DNA of 64,000 nt, from the NCBI GenBank assembly GCA_029783825.1, contig JAREIK010000781.1:1-64000 (forward strand), in the 5' to 3' direction. The DNA comes from Sapria himalayana (lineage: Eukaryota > Streptophyta > Magnoliopsida > Malpighiales > Rafflesiaceae). Positions within the stretch are counted from its first letter, which is position 1, and each line of letters begins with the position of its first letter. The notes below the pieces were generated by a model. The model was not told the DNA's origin and made no database searches. It saw only the letters and a list, made by a program, of their open reading frames with translations. Shown piece after piece: positions 22,545 through 34,130 of the stretch. The position numbers were made by a program, and so were the translations under genes.

Positions 22545-25500
22545 GAATATATATGTGTGTGTGTGTACATTCATATATATATACATATAAATAAATAAAT
22601 ATATGTATATGTACATACATATCTATATTCATACTTATACATATATACAAATACACACACATACTTATACATATATACAAATACACACACACACACACAT
22701 CTATACATATATATATACACACACACACACACATACATATATTTGATTATTAAAATTTATTATTTTATTGGTACACTTTAAATATTAGCTGTTATTTGTG
22801 AGAAACTTTTGATTTGGTATCTACATGTATATATTGAGTGTCTACCTTCTTTTCATTCTATTTTTTTTACTATGACAATCAAACAAAAAGATATATAGAA
22901 CATAAGGAAAGACTAACCATGAGAGAGCAAACAGTTACTCGAGTCCAATGGTTGCGCCATCACAGGCACTGGAGCAATGTTTTGAGGCAAAGTAAGAGGC
23001 AATTGCATCTTCAAGGATGACTCCGCCGGTTTATCCTGAAGAAGATGACCTTTAGAAAACTGGTTCTTCAATCAACACTACATCCTAAAGACATTAATTA
23101 ATTTAGAAATTAATCACAATCATCTCTAATAGCAAATGCCATACACAAAACCAATCTACCATGGAAATCTACAACATTTATAGTGCTCATATTATTAGTG
23201 CATATTTTCGAGCCTGTGATTTTAAAAACTTTTTCCACTTTAATTGGTGGGAAGAGTTAATTATGGTTTTGATCATTGCTAAATTTCAAAAAAAAAAAAA
23301 AAAGAAGGGAACATAAGAAAAATATGATAAACATTTTTTTAAAAGAAAAACTACATTTATTAGACTAAACCAATCCATGTGTGTGCGTGTAGTGTACATA
23401 TACATATATTTATATATATATGTATGTATGTATGAATATATAAAGTATACATAACTACAACAATAAGTGTGTGTGTGCATGTGTGATTTTAGGTAGATCA
23501 CATATCAGGTGCTCCTAAATGATAAAAATAACAAAAGAAAAGAAAAGAAAAACAAAATCAAACCACAACAATTGCTTAATTTTTTTTTTGTTTTTTATGA
23601 ATCAAACCTCATTTTTTATCATTACAAGTTTGATTGGATCAAAATTAAACAAGATTTAGCTTTGATTCAATAGGAATGATCTTTGCCCAGATAGAGCAGG
23701 TCTCCAATTCAAGACAATTAAGACTGGGTCTCTATAATTTATTAAGGGTAAGACTTTTCAGAGAAAATACATCTCCTAGATCATGCATTAGGCACGAGTC
23801 TTGTGCATTGGGTACATTCTAACAAAGAGCATGCATTATTCTTTTTTGATTGGTGGAAGATTAGGGTAAGCAAAAAAGTTGGATGGTCAAAAGAAATCAT
23901 TTAAAACATGGCGCAATGAAGAAACTTTTTAGCATCAAATTCACTTGCCAAAAAAAAACCTTTTTTTTGTCGAGCTTATGTTCATCACCATATTCTTTTG
24001 CTTTTCTTCGCTTTCCCTATGAGAAATTCATTAAAACAAGCCAAATCATATATAGTAAAGAAACCATGCCATAGATGAAAATGAAATGAAAAAAAAAAAA
24101 AAGATTAGAACTTTTGATTTGAGCCTTTTCTCTACAAAAGGCAGTGCCCATTGCAAAAGGCTCCCACTTAATAGACCACAAAGTATTTATTTTTATTTTT
24201 TTAATTTTTTTAATTTTTTTGTTTTTTTAATTTTTTTAATTTTTTAATTGTTTTATTTTTAAATTTTTTTATTTTTTTATTTTTTTTAAATTTTTTTATG
24301 TTTTTTATTTTTTTTTATTTTTTTTTCATTTTTTTTCATTTTTTTTTATTTTTTACATTTAGCTTCAACAATGTAAAATAAGATGTTTCAATGCGAAGAG
24401 GCATCAAAGTATGCTAAGAAAAATGACTGACCATCATCCATTTGCATCTCAGCGCAACATCCCTCACAGTTTTTTTGGGCAAGGTGGCTGCGATCTTTAT
24501 GTATGTCATAATACTTGACTCATCAGCAAAGCTATAAAATTAAATTCAAGTATCATCAGAAGGAAGAAGAAAACAAGAAACAAAAGCAAAGAAAAATTAT
24601 ACATGTTATTTTTAGTTTGTTTTTTTCTTCATAGATGAGTAAGCACAATATTGAAATATTAAAAATTAATTTAATAAAAATAAATAATAATTACTACCAA
24701 TATTTTAGCATATATGTCTGATAAATTTAATACTTATTATATAAATCATAATATCTTACATCATACCTTATATATTGGCACATCCTCGCAAAATAAAATT
24801 GAGTTTAAAAAATAAATATTTATTTAAGATAATTAGAAATCATTTTATATTGTAAAAGTAATTCAAGATATCTTCGAGTAGATATAATTTTACCCATAAA
24901 TTTTATTTATTTATTTATTTACTATTTTTTTCAAATTTTACAAAAAAGATAATAATAGTTAATAATATTATTATGTTTTTTGTACAAGAATCATTTTTTT
25001 TTTTAATTCTAGACCAATTAGGGATTCAAAAGTAATCCGAGACTATTACTCTTCATTGATCCTGTAGAATTTCTTTTGGGCCTTAAACTAGAATAGATAA
25101 TTATTTTTCAGCTACTTCTAAACTAGTTGATTTAAAGTGGGTCAGGCAGCCTGAGCTCAGCTCAGGTGGTCGTGCCAGGACCAGCACGGCACGATCAAGC
25201 AGAGTGCCAGGTCCTGGACTGTGTCGGCACGAGGCACGGCTCATGTCGTGTTGGGCTGGTACAAGGTGTGCATCATGGCAGACCAGGCATGAACCATGTG
25301 ACTAGCCCGACGGCATGGTCCACCAGTCCAATGACCCAAGACCTGACACGTTGGCCTAGTTCTGCCTACATGGTAGGTCGCAGTCACTATCAGCTTTTTT
25401 TTTTAATATAAATTTTTTTAAATATATTGTCAAGTAGAGGTCACCTTCAATCCAAAAACAATTGGCCAGAATCTGACAATGTCATGATTCTAGCCAAATA

Positions 25501-28500
25501 AAAATTAAAAAAAAATAGAAAATAAAATTATTTTTTTTATTTTTAAATCTATATAAATATAGATTTAAAAAATTAGAATTTTTATTCTAAAATTTCCCTC
25601 ATTTCTCTCTCCTATGTGCTCATCTCTCCTCCTCGCCTTTGATATAGTGATGTCATCAATTTTTTTTGCATTATTTTGTTATTATATTATTTAATTTATA
25701 TTTATGATTTACGATTTATGCTTACTGAATAGGCATACGCGATGATATTGCTATGCAACTTGTCTTATGATTAAAATTTAGAAGTGATATAAATTTTAAA
25801 ACAAATTGAGTATACTATTTTTTTTTATTTTTTTTATTTTTTAATATATCTATTTTTATAATTTATTTAATAAGAATAAATATTTTTTAAAAAATATCAT
25901 ATAGTTAATTTAACGATAATAAATATGAAATTAACGTATATATAAATAATAAATAATAATAATAATAATAATAATACCAAAAAATCCAAGGCTAAAACTA
26001 AATTTTTATCAATAACATCGATCCAAATCTATTTGTCACCTAAAAAATAAAAAATAAATTGAATATCTAATATATAAATACAATTTAAAATAATAAAAAT
26101 TAAAAAGTCTGAAACTAAAAAGTCAAACTAAATTTAGTTCGAGATCAAAACTAAAATTTTCAATCTACTTATCACATGATTCCTAAGTTCACAAATAAGG
26201 ATGATATAATAAAATATTATAAATTAAAAAAAATAATTAATAATTAATAAATTTAAAAAATATATAAAAAATATATAAAAAATATTTGTAAAAACAAATA
26301 ACCAAACTAATCACTATGATGCATTATTCATTATTTCACTGCTCACTATATAGATTTAATATAAAAAACTTACTAAAAAATTTTAAAATTTTTTTAGATT
26401 CTTCATCCTCATGATAATCCTGCCATATATGAATATATAATACGAATTTTTAGAAATAATAATATTCAAAATAATATATTTAATATTAATTTTAATAATA
26501 CTTTTAGTAATAAAATAACTATTAATATGTTTATTATGATTATTAAAGATATGACATTAAATAAGTTATTTCGTGTTAAGTATATTTATAAAATAATTAA
26601 CCTAATAGTAAATGTGAAAATAAAAAATATTTCTCAAATATTAAAAAAAATAAGAAATTTACTAAAAAGACATTTAACATACAATAATAATTTGGCAATT
26701 TTTTTTTTCAATAGGTCTAAAAAAATTCTAGATGAATATGAAATATCATTGAAATTACACCTACATTATATTAGAATTATGTGTTGGCTACCAACAAGTG
26801 ATATCCAACTATATTAATAATAAGAGACTATGATACATAAATTTTTTTTATAAAATTCATGAAGATATTTCAATACATCAAACATGTATTGAAAACATTA
26901 AGATAGAAAATACAATATTAAAAACATGGTTAGCAAATATAAAGATCATCTTATATTTAGTATCATGACTGATGCGATGAAAACTAAATATTTAAAATAC
27001 TGATCTATCATTTCAACTCTGTGATATTTAACTATATGTATGAATCATAAGATTAAGATAGAAGATATTAAAAATAGTTTGACATACATATCCACATGCA
27101 TAAACCAAGAACACCAACCTAGAAATTTTATTCATAAAAATTTAACTATCTTATTTACACATTACAATAATAGATATAATAGTAGTTGTAATCAGGCTCA
27201 AAGTATGAACATAACTATCATATTCAAAGACAATAATTTCTCCATTGAATTGGCTAGAGAGAAATAACATAGTGATTTATCAAATAAGAATGAGTTATCA
27301 TCCCCCCTCATAGGAAGCTCAGCTAGTTAAGGCTTTGGCAATGTCTAGGAGGTCACGAGTTCAAGTCATACCGGTGGGAGGTACTAGGGATATTTCTTAC
27401 CTGTTTGATTCTCCGGTGGCTCATGGGGATGAATGGGTCCACCTAAGTGAGCCATGAAGCCCTTGGTTTCCAAAAAAAATAGGGATGAGTTATCTTAATA
27501 CTTAAATATCGATTACTACTCTATTCTATCACATGTTAATAAGAATTTAAATATTTTATTTTGATACAAATCATACAAATCTACTTATTATGTACTATCT
27601 AAAATAACACATGATCTATTTACCCCTCTAATATCTAGCATAATATCAAAATTTACATTTTCTATGATAGTTAATATTATTTTAAATATAAAATCAAGAC
27701 TATAACTAGATATTATAGAAACACTTGCATGTATAAAGAACTAAAAGTTTAATATTAGGTATTTAGGATAAGATGCAAAAGAATATAATGGATGATAATT
27801 AATAAGACACGAATATTGAGGATATTAAGATCACCACTAGTAATATCTTTAGACATATAATTAATGTTGATAATTTACATATGCATCCATACTATCATAC
27901 CACAGACATCGATAGAAGATTCATATAATTTTAACTTTTTATATACGATCACAATATAATAATTTATGTATTATGATTTATTTCTAATATTTACTAATTT
28001 AATTATGATTTAAATATTATTATTATATTCTACTTGTTATCTTATGAGTCATGCTTCATTATTTTATAAAAGTATATCATTCAATACACGTATCATATTC
28101 TATTTTTGTTTATGAAATAAAATAATTTTTTTATTATTTTATTTGAGTCGCACATGATGACAATATGCAAATACATAATGTATATGTTTAAATTTTTTTT
28201 AATTTGGTTTTTTTACTTTTTTTAAGTGTAATATTTTGAAAAAAAAATAATAACAAATTAAACTTTTTAAAAAGTTTATATTTTATCTTAATTAAAACTT
28301 TCAGCCCAAATTACCAAAAAAAAAAATACAATCTGATTCGTACCAGTATGAACTCATAAATCCCAGCATGGTCCAACATTTTGCAAGCTAAGCAGGCCAT
28401 ATCGAGCTAGATGTAAACCTTCTCGTGTAGGGCTTGGCACAGAACAAGATCCATACCATATCATGCCTAGCATGACACAATGGAACGAAAAGGTCACTTT

Positions 28501-29723
28501 GAAATGGGCAATGCCAGCACAGCACGACCAATTTAACACTTCTAAATCACATAAAATTTATCCAAATGACACTCACAACCACTATGCACATTGCACCTAT
28601 ACCACACACACTACAACTTATTGTGTACTTACACTTTCTACCCATTTTCTATTTTGTAGTTTCTAGAAACACTACACTTATGCCCACACTTAATACAAAC
28701 AACACACATGTGCACGATTTACACTGCTACACCCATACCCTACCTCATCATGCCTACGCAATGGGCATCAGCATCGTGCACTCTACCACACACAGTGAAC
28801 ATGGGACATGCATCTAGTATCACATGCCCATGCACCATCTCTCGCACATGCAGTGTGGACATTTGCACTCTTACAAGTGACCACACATATATAATGTGAC
28901 GTTATAGTGCATGTCACATGTGTTATGCCTCACACCAAGCTTTTTCTACCTAGGACTTAACTCTAATACAAGAACACAAATTATCTCATAAACCTCCAAA
29001 ACTAACTCATAAAATTGATATATATAACTTTCATTTTATATTTAATTAGCTCACATATTGAATGATCTCATTTATAAAACATAAAATTAAAAGATAGAGT
29101 AATAGTAAAAAAAGTAACAATTTTGAAACCCTAAAATCAAAAACAGACACCAATTTCTCTTGAGAAAGTTCTAAAACACATTGACCACTGAGTACACCAG
29201 TACCATAATGGATAGATTATTCAAACTCCAATAGAAAGTGAGGTTATATTGAGCATGAAAGAAACCACTATACCAGCTACAATGGAAGCTCAGCATAGCC
29301 CAAATCAAAACAGATATTTCTGTAGCAGTTCAATTTGCAGATACAGGATATGTGCTTGATACAAGAAAAAAAAAACCCAATTTGAAGTCAAAAAGCTTAC
29401 TTGATGAGCCCTTCCTCCAACCTATACTGCTCTTCCGCAGACCACTCGACAGAAAATCCTGCATCACGCTTTAGACCAAGAACAGATTCGACAGAAGATG
29501 AATCATCTGCAGGAAATACTCCCATGCTGCGAGAAATGGAACTTAGAGCATCCGGGAATACCACATTGCTACCGTTCATCCCGGCATGACAGTCGGCGTC
29601 AAACTTGCCACCAGTGCTGGTCAAGCCACCTGTGTTGTTCACACCACTGGTTTCCAATGATATTAGATTCCAATACGAAGAACCAAACGGCTCGTCCGCG
29701 TGAAACCCCGAGACAGACTCCAT
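19101..29723 (-). CDS. SANT/homeodomain-like DUF3755-family protein, complete seven-exon gene
   Basis: Plant-specific family with an N-terminal SANT-like motif, presumed nuclear; the molecular function is unknown. Exons in transcript order: 29401-29723, 24432-24531, 23960-24016, 22918-23035, 21062-21150, 19274-19335, 19101-19191. They sum to 840 nt, 279 residues plus TAG, and all donors and acceptors are GT-AG with matching phases (2, 0, 0, 1, 0, 2). Exon 1 starts at the ATG beginning MESVSGFHADEP and ends in FSVEWSAEEQYRLEEGLI. Exon 2 gives FADESSIMTYIKIAATLPKK and TVRDVALRCKWMM. Exon 3 is the basic GKRRKAKEY block. Exon 5 has VLEKNSQLFSQIRTNL, exon 6 LQENRDLFACTRDNITTILN, and exon 7 MPPLPVSFNDDN. 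This order is the family's hallmark as I recall it. The gene spans 10.6 kb because of transposon-filled introns; exons 6 and 7 lie inside a repeat array. Confidence 0.85.
21655..21895. other. Unidentified moderately GC-rich island
   Basis: Higher-complexity segment in intron 4 of the DUF3755 gene with a 64-codon open frame on the minus strand (contains PARLVFGLGRLCKSS). I do not recognise it. The flanks (21440-22290) look like decayed retroelement DNA. Probably a retrotransposon fragment. Confidence 0.3.
22456..22740. repeat. GC/CA/TA compound microsatellite
   Basis: GC, then CA, then TA runs, then alternating ATAC and CACA tracts. In intron 4 of the DUF3755 gene. The open frame across it is an artefact. 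Confidence 0.9.
24183..24358. repeat. T-rich low-complexity tract
   Basis: Runs of five to nine T separated by AA, A or single other bases (pattern ttttttaattt). In intron 2 of the DUF3755 gene, between exon 3 (to 24016) and exon 2 (from 24432), just downstream of exon 2 in transcript order. Confidence 0.9.
26527..27760 (+). pseudogene. hAT transposase pseudogene
   Basis: Translation with several stops and at least one SINE interruption resembles hAT transposases: the mid-region IxKIRN motif, the MxxKxxKYW motif, then the C-terminal dimerisation signature (YL, ILxxW-like, YxxLSxxxxDxLxxPxSS, a decayed SExxFS, LxCxK). The decay is too heavy for function. Related decayed copies are at about 1960-2330 and 10810-11000. 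Confidence 0.6.
27300..27484 (+). mobile_element. tRNA-derived SINE with target duplication
   Basis: A pol III A-box-like segment agctcagctagttaaggc starts at 27316 and a B-box-like segment gtcacgagttcaagtc at 27352. These are followed by a non-tRNA body (ggtgggaggtactaggg ... gattctccggtggctc) and a short A-rich tail. The element is flanked by a perfect 10-bp duplication, atgagttatc, at 27290-27299 and 27485-27494. It is about 185 bp, a normal plant SINE size, and is inserted in a decayed hAT transposase. Confidence 0.88.
28546..29396. other. CA-rich then AT-rich DNA in DUF3755 intron 1
   Basis: 28560-28920 is rich in CACA and GCAC words (catgtgcacg, gcacattgcacc), recalling the GTGCA-rich leader blocks of the copia family at 38080 and 43930 on the opposite strand. 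28921-29396 is plain intron. Confidence 0.35.
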
Positions 29724-29980
29724 TTCTCGCCGCGATACGAAGATCAAAATCCCTTTCCCAGTGCCAATTGTAATTTTGGACCCAAAATTATAAATTAGAC
29801 AGCATCAAGACGAATCAAATCCTATCCTCCAATCCCTACGATATTCCTACCACTTAGACATCGAATCGCGAAAATAAATCTGTGAAGAATGTCCCAAACA
29901 AGCAGATATTATCAAATTAAACAGACGACGAGGATTAAATCCTGTGAAAAGCCTTCTTGACTCTGGAGTCAAACTCAAGA

Positions 29981-30100
29981 TGCTTCTGCAGCTTCCGCTC
30001 TGCTTCTGCAGCTTCCGCTCTGCTTCTGCAGCTTCCGCTCTGCGTCTGCAGCTTCCGCTCTGCGTCTGCAGCTTCCGCTCTGCGTCTGCAGCTTCCGCTC
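29981..30100. repeat. 20-bp minisatellite, six perfect-length units
   Basis: Units at 29981, 30001, 30021, 30041, 30061 and 30081, each tgcttctgcagcttccgctc or the tgcgtc variant. The first three are one variant and the last three the other. It lies 258-377 bases upstream of the DUF3755 start codon; twenty is not a multiple of three, so a conserved protein repeat is unlikely. Confidence 0.95.
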
Positions 30101-30120
30101 TGATTCTGCTCTGCTTGTCT

Positions 30121-30156
30121 CCTGCCCTGCCCTGCCCTGCCCTGCCCTGCCCTGCC
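30121..30156. repeat. CCCTG pentamer microsatellite
   Basis: About seven copies of ctgcc directly after the 20-bp minisatellite. Confidence 0.9.
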
Positions 30157-31019
30157 GTTGACAGTATCAACTCAGCGAAGTGGCGCATGACATTTGAGAG
30201 GAGACAGACACCATGGATTCGGTCATTCAGACAAAAACACGGAATTTCACAGATGTATCTATGAACATTTTGATATATAATATCGATAAATAAATTTATA
30301 ATAAAAATAAAATTAAAGTTGGTGGATAAGAAGTATTAATTTTGTAATTTTATTTATTTATTATTAATATAATAGGATTTTTATTTAAATATTGATATTT
30401 ATGTTATTTATATTTATTGAATATAAAGAAAATATTATATTTAATTATATTTTAATATAAAAAATTCAAATCAATATTTTTTACTTATTATACGATGCAT
30501 ATAGTAAGAATTTTATTTAGATATTAATTTCCATATTTTTCAAACATTCTAAAAAAATGTAATTATAATATGAGTAATATTAATTCAGATAAATATAATT
30601 ATGTGTTATTATAATTTATTCAAATATATTGAATATAAAAACAAAAATTAATTTAATTATATTATAATATTTAACTAATAATGAATTAATCTGATTCGAA
30701 TACATTATCATTAAATTTAAAATATTTGAATATATCTAGTATGTCATAATTATATTTGGATATATCACAAATATATCTCACCATATCTAAATATATCACA
30801 TATATTTTTATATTCTTTTTTTTTATTGTTTTTTATTAATATATGATTATTTTTGTGATTGTTAATATGTCTATAATATATCATAAAATTTTGATGATAA
30901 TTAATTATTATTTTATCAATTAATTTTTATTTTGATACTTTGTGCTATATCAGTAACCATAAATATAAGATATGCTCTAGATATAGCGAACATATATTCA
31001 AATATTTTCTATCTCTGCA

Positions 31020-31400
31020 TCCAAGTGAAAAATAGAGGGTGTATCCTTAGGTTTAGGGTGGGCTGGGGTGGGCTGGGCTGGGCTGGGTTAGCCCGAGTTT
31101 AAAATGTTTGACCCAGACTTAATTTAGGGTGTATTCGAGCCTAAATCATAGGTAACTCAAAATCAAATAATGACCCTAATTTTTATAGTCATGCTAATAA
31201 TAAAAATTTTTATAGTCAAAAATTAATAAAGTTATAGTTTTATATAATTTAAATATCATAATTTTAATTCGAGTTGAGTTCGAATTATAATATATGAGTT
31301 GAAATTTGGGTTTGCTTTTTTGAATTTGGGTCGGATTCGAGTTGGCTCTCAATTAGACCCGACACACCCGACTTGCAACCCAATTGGAAATTAATTAAAT
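31020..31400. mobile_element. Decayed hAT-like end with ggctgg repeats
   Basis: Contains a short gggctgggctgggctggg run at about 31070-31088, gttagcccgagtttaaaatgtttgaccc, and a closing gacccgacacacccgac segment. Such GGCTGG/CCGACC islands often mark plant hAT ends. No coding trace and no confident termini. Confidence 0.3.
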
Positions 31401-31954
31401 AATTATAATAAATTCAAATTAGAGCTAACTTGAATTAAATTAAATAATAAAATACAAATCAATCAGACTAATAAAAAGAGCATGATGATAATAAATAGAA
31501 ATGGAATATCTTAAATGAATTTTTCAAGTCACCATTATATTGAATTTTGAAGAAATTGCAAAATCAAGAACTGAGAATTTAAAAAATTTATATCTATCAA
31601 GAAAGTTAATTGAATTTCTACTTTTATAATATTGTGAAAAAGTTATATGATATAAGATAACATTTCATTTTTTTTTATAATTCTAATACATATATATACA
31701 CATATATACATACATACATGCATACAAACATGCATACATACATACATACATATATATATTAGACAAATATTTTAATTTATTAAAAATGTTTTAAGGTTGC
31801 ATGAATATTTTAATTTGTTAATAAGTATTATGAGATTGTAACATAGTTTAACTAGTATATTATTATTGTTGATGATGAATAAACTCTAATAAGCTATTGA
31901 ATGAAAAAAATAAATAAAATGATGAACTAAAATTATGATATCATATTATTTTTA

Positions 31955-32040
31955 ATTACAATCGAGAAGAATGTAATAATAATCAGAATTTTGTTTAATT
32001 ACCATAGAGAATTTTTTTACTATTAATTCAATATCACAAT
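31955..32040 (-). repeat. 3' LTR of the minus-strand copia
   Basis: About 85 bp, sharing accatagagaattttttt/actattaattcaatatc with the repeat at 36728-36812 and abutting the RNase H end of the element. Unusually short for a copia LTR. Boundaries good to a few bases. Confidence 0.55.
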
Positions 32041-33566
32041 ACTGCCCTTCAAGTTGGTGCATAAATACTACACATGGCCAACTAGCCCAAAAACTTCGAG
32101 AACACTCGACTTGAAATAGATTTGGTGAGGATATCATCCAATAAATCTTTAAATAGAAACTTAGGCAACTCAATAATTTTCTCATTCAATTTCTCCTTAA
32201 TAAATAATCTGTCTACTTCCACATATTTTGTATGATCATCTTATGCCAGATTATGAGCAATATCACATGCTGCTTTATTATCATAATAAAGTTAAATTGA
32301 TTGCCTAGGCAGATAGCCCAACTCCACCAAGAAAAGTCTTAGCCACAAGGGTTTACATATTCCAAGTGTCATATCCCTAAATTCAATCTCTACGCTTGAA
32401 AGTGCAATGATATTCGACTTCTTGCTTCTTCATGTAACAAGATCACCCCTTATAAAGGTGAAATATCATGTGATAGATCATCTATCATTTATACCTTCAG
32501 CATAGTCAACATCACCATATGCATCAACACTTTGACAATCTACATTTTTAGTGAACAAGATACACTTTACAGGAGTAGACTTTCAAATACCTTAAATATG
32601 CATAATTATATTCATATGTTGTTCTCCATGATTTTGCATAAACTGGCTAATAATACTCAATGCATAGGCATGATCTGGCATAGTTCTGGCAAAATACATC
32701 TATCTTCCAAAAAGCCTCTCTTATCTTCCTTTATCATCAAACAGTTGATTCGTCTCAACACATAATTTCAATTGTTTTACTAGTGTATTAGCTGGTTGAC
32801 ACGCGGACATACTAGTTTCCTGCAGGTCTACAACAAATTTATAGCATATTTTCTTTGAGATAAGAAAATTTCTTTATCTGACCGAGATACTTTGATCCTA
32901 AGAAAATATTTCAAGTGACCAAGATCTTTCATTTTAGATTTGCTTTACAAGTAACTTTGTAGAGCCTAATTTTCATTGAGGTTATCTCTTGTAACCACTA
33001 TGTCACCAATATGCACAATAAGGGTAGTGATCTTACCATGCTATTTTTTTCAAGAATAAAGTGTGGTTTGAATTACTCTGATGGTTGCCAAAAGATATCA
33101 TCGTAAATCTTCCAAATCATGCTCTCGGAGATTATTTTAGCCCACACAATGATTTCTTTAATTTACTTACTTTTCGCAAATATAATTATGGCATCATGCA
33201 CCCTGGTGACAATTCCATGTATACTTATTCAGACAACTCGCCATGCATAAAGTTTTTTTACATCAAATTAATGAAATGGTCAATCAAGGTTCATAGGTAG
33301 AGACAATAAGACTCAACTCATTTGATATTAGCTATATGTGCAACTATATATGTATACTCATTTCCATAGGCTTGGGTGTACCTTTGTGCCACCAGTCTCA
33401 CTTTAAAATGTTCAATCATACATTTGCATTATGCTTCACAATATATACCCACCGACATCCAACTAATTTCATCCGTGAAGGATGATCAAGAAATTCTCAA
33501 TTAATACAAATGGTCAATCAAGGTTCATAGGTAGAGACAATAAGACTCAAACTCATTTGATATTAG

Positions 33567-34130
33567 CTATATGTGCAACTATATCTGTATACTCATTTCC
33601 ATAGGTTTGGGTGTACCTTTTAACCACCAGTCTTACTTTAAAATGTTCAATCATACCATTTGCATTATGCATAGTAACTTTCCACCTTGAGTGAGCCGAG
33701 GCTACTTGTGCAATGTTAGGAATAGGTATAGTAGATAATTAATTTATTATAACTTAGCTCATCCATAAAAATGATGGTTAGGCATGTAATAACTCATGAG
33801 ATATTTAACATTACTAGAAAATTTAGGTTCAAATGTCGGTTTGGGTCTGTATACGTGCAACTATATCTGTGTTCTCATTTCCATAGGTTTGGGTGTACCT
33901 TTTAACCACCAGTCTTACTTTAAAATGTTCAATCATACCATTTGCATTATGCATAGTAACTTTCCACCTTGAGTGAGCCGAGGCTACTTGTGCACTGTTA
34001 GGAATAGGTATAGTAGATAATTAATTTATTATAACTTAGCTCATCCATAAAAATGATGGTCAGGCATGTAATAACTCATGAGATATTTAACATTACTAGA
34101 AAGTTTAGGTTCAAATGTCGGTTTGGGTTT
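33567..34130. repeat. 282-bp tandem duplication inside copia
   Basis: Two nearly identical units (start words gtgcaactatatctgt at 33574 and 33856; end words aatgtcggtttgggt near 33846 and 34128). A third, partial and more diverged copy begins at 33276. Only a few substitutions separate the two full units, so this duplication is far younger than the surrounding element. Confidence 0.85.

Larger units (their letters stand above)
25140..28545 (+). mobile_element. Decayed autonomous-type hAT transposon in DUF3755 intron 1
   Basis: A GC-rich left subterminal block (25140-25400, repeated GGCACG) is followed by AT-rich DNA encoding a broken hAT transposase. There is an open piece at 26527-26817 with KKIRNLLKRHL, then a MTDAMKTKYLKY-like stretch near 26965-27005, then the C-terminal dimerisation region from about 27485 to 27760 (YLNIDYYSIL ... 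SKITHDLFTPLISSI). It ends in a GC-rich block closing with AATTTAACACTTCTA at 28543, a mutated Dart-like end. Many stops. A SINE splits the coding remnant at 27300. Grouping the blocks into one element is inference. Confidence 0.6.

Noticed and set aside
29847..30264. Open frames of 106-113 codons over the 20-bp minisatellite
   Set aside because: The repeat length is not a multiple of three and the frames end at once outside it; more likely promoter or leader of the adjacent gene.
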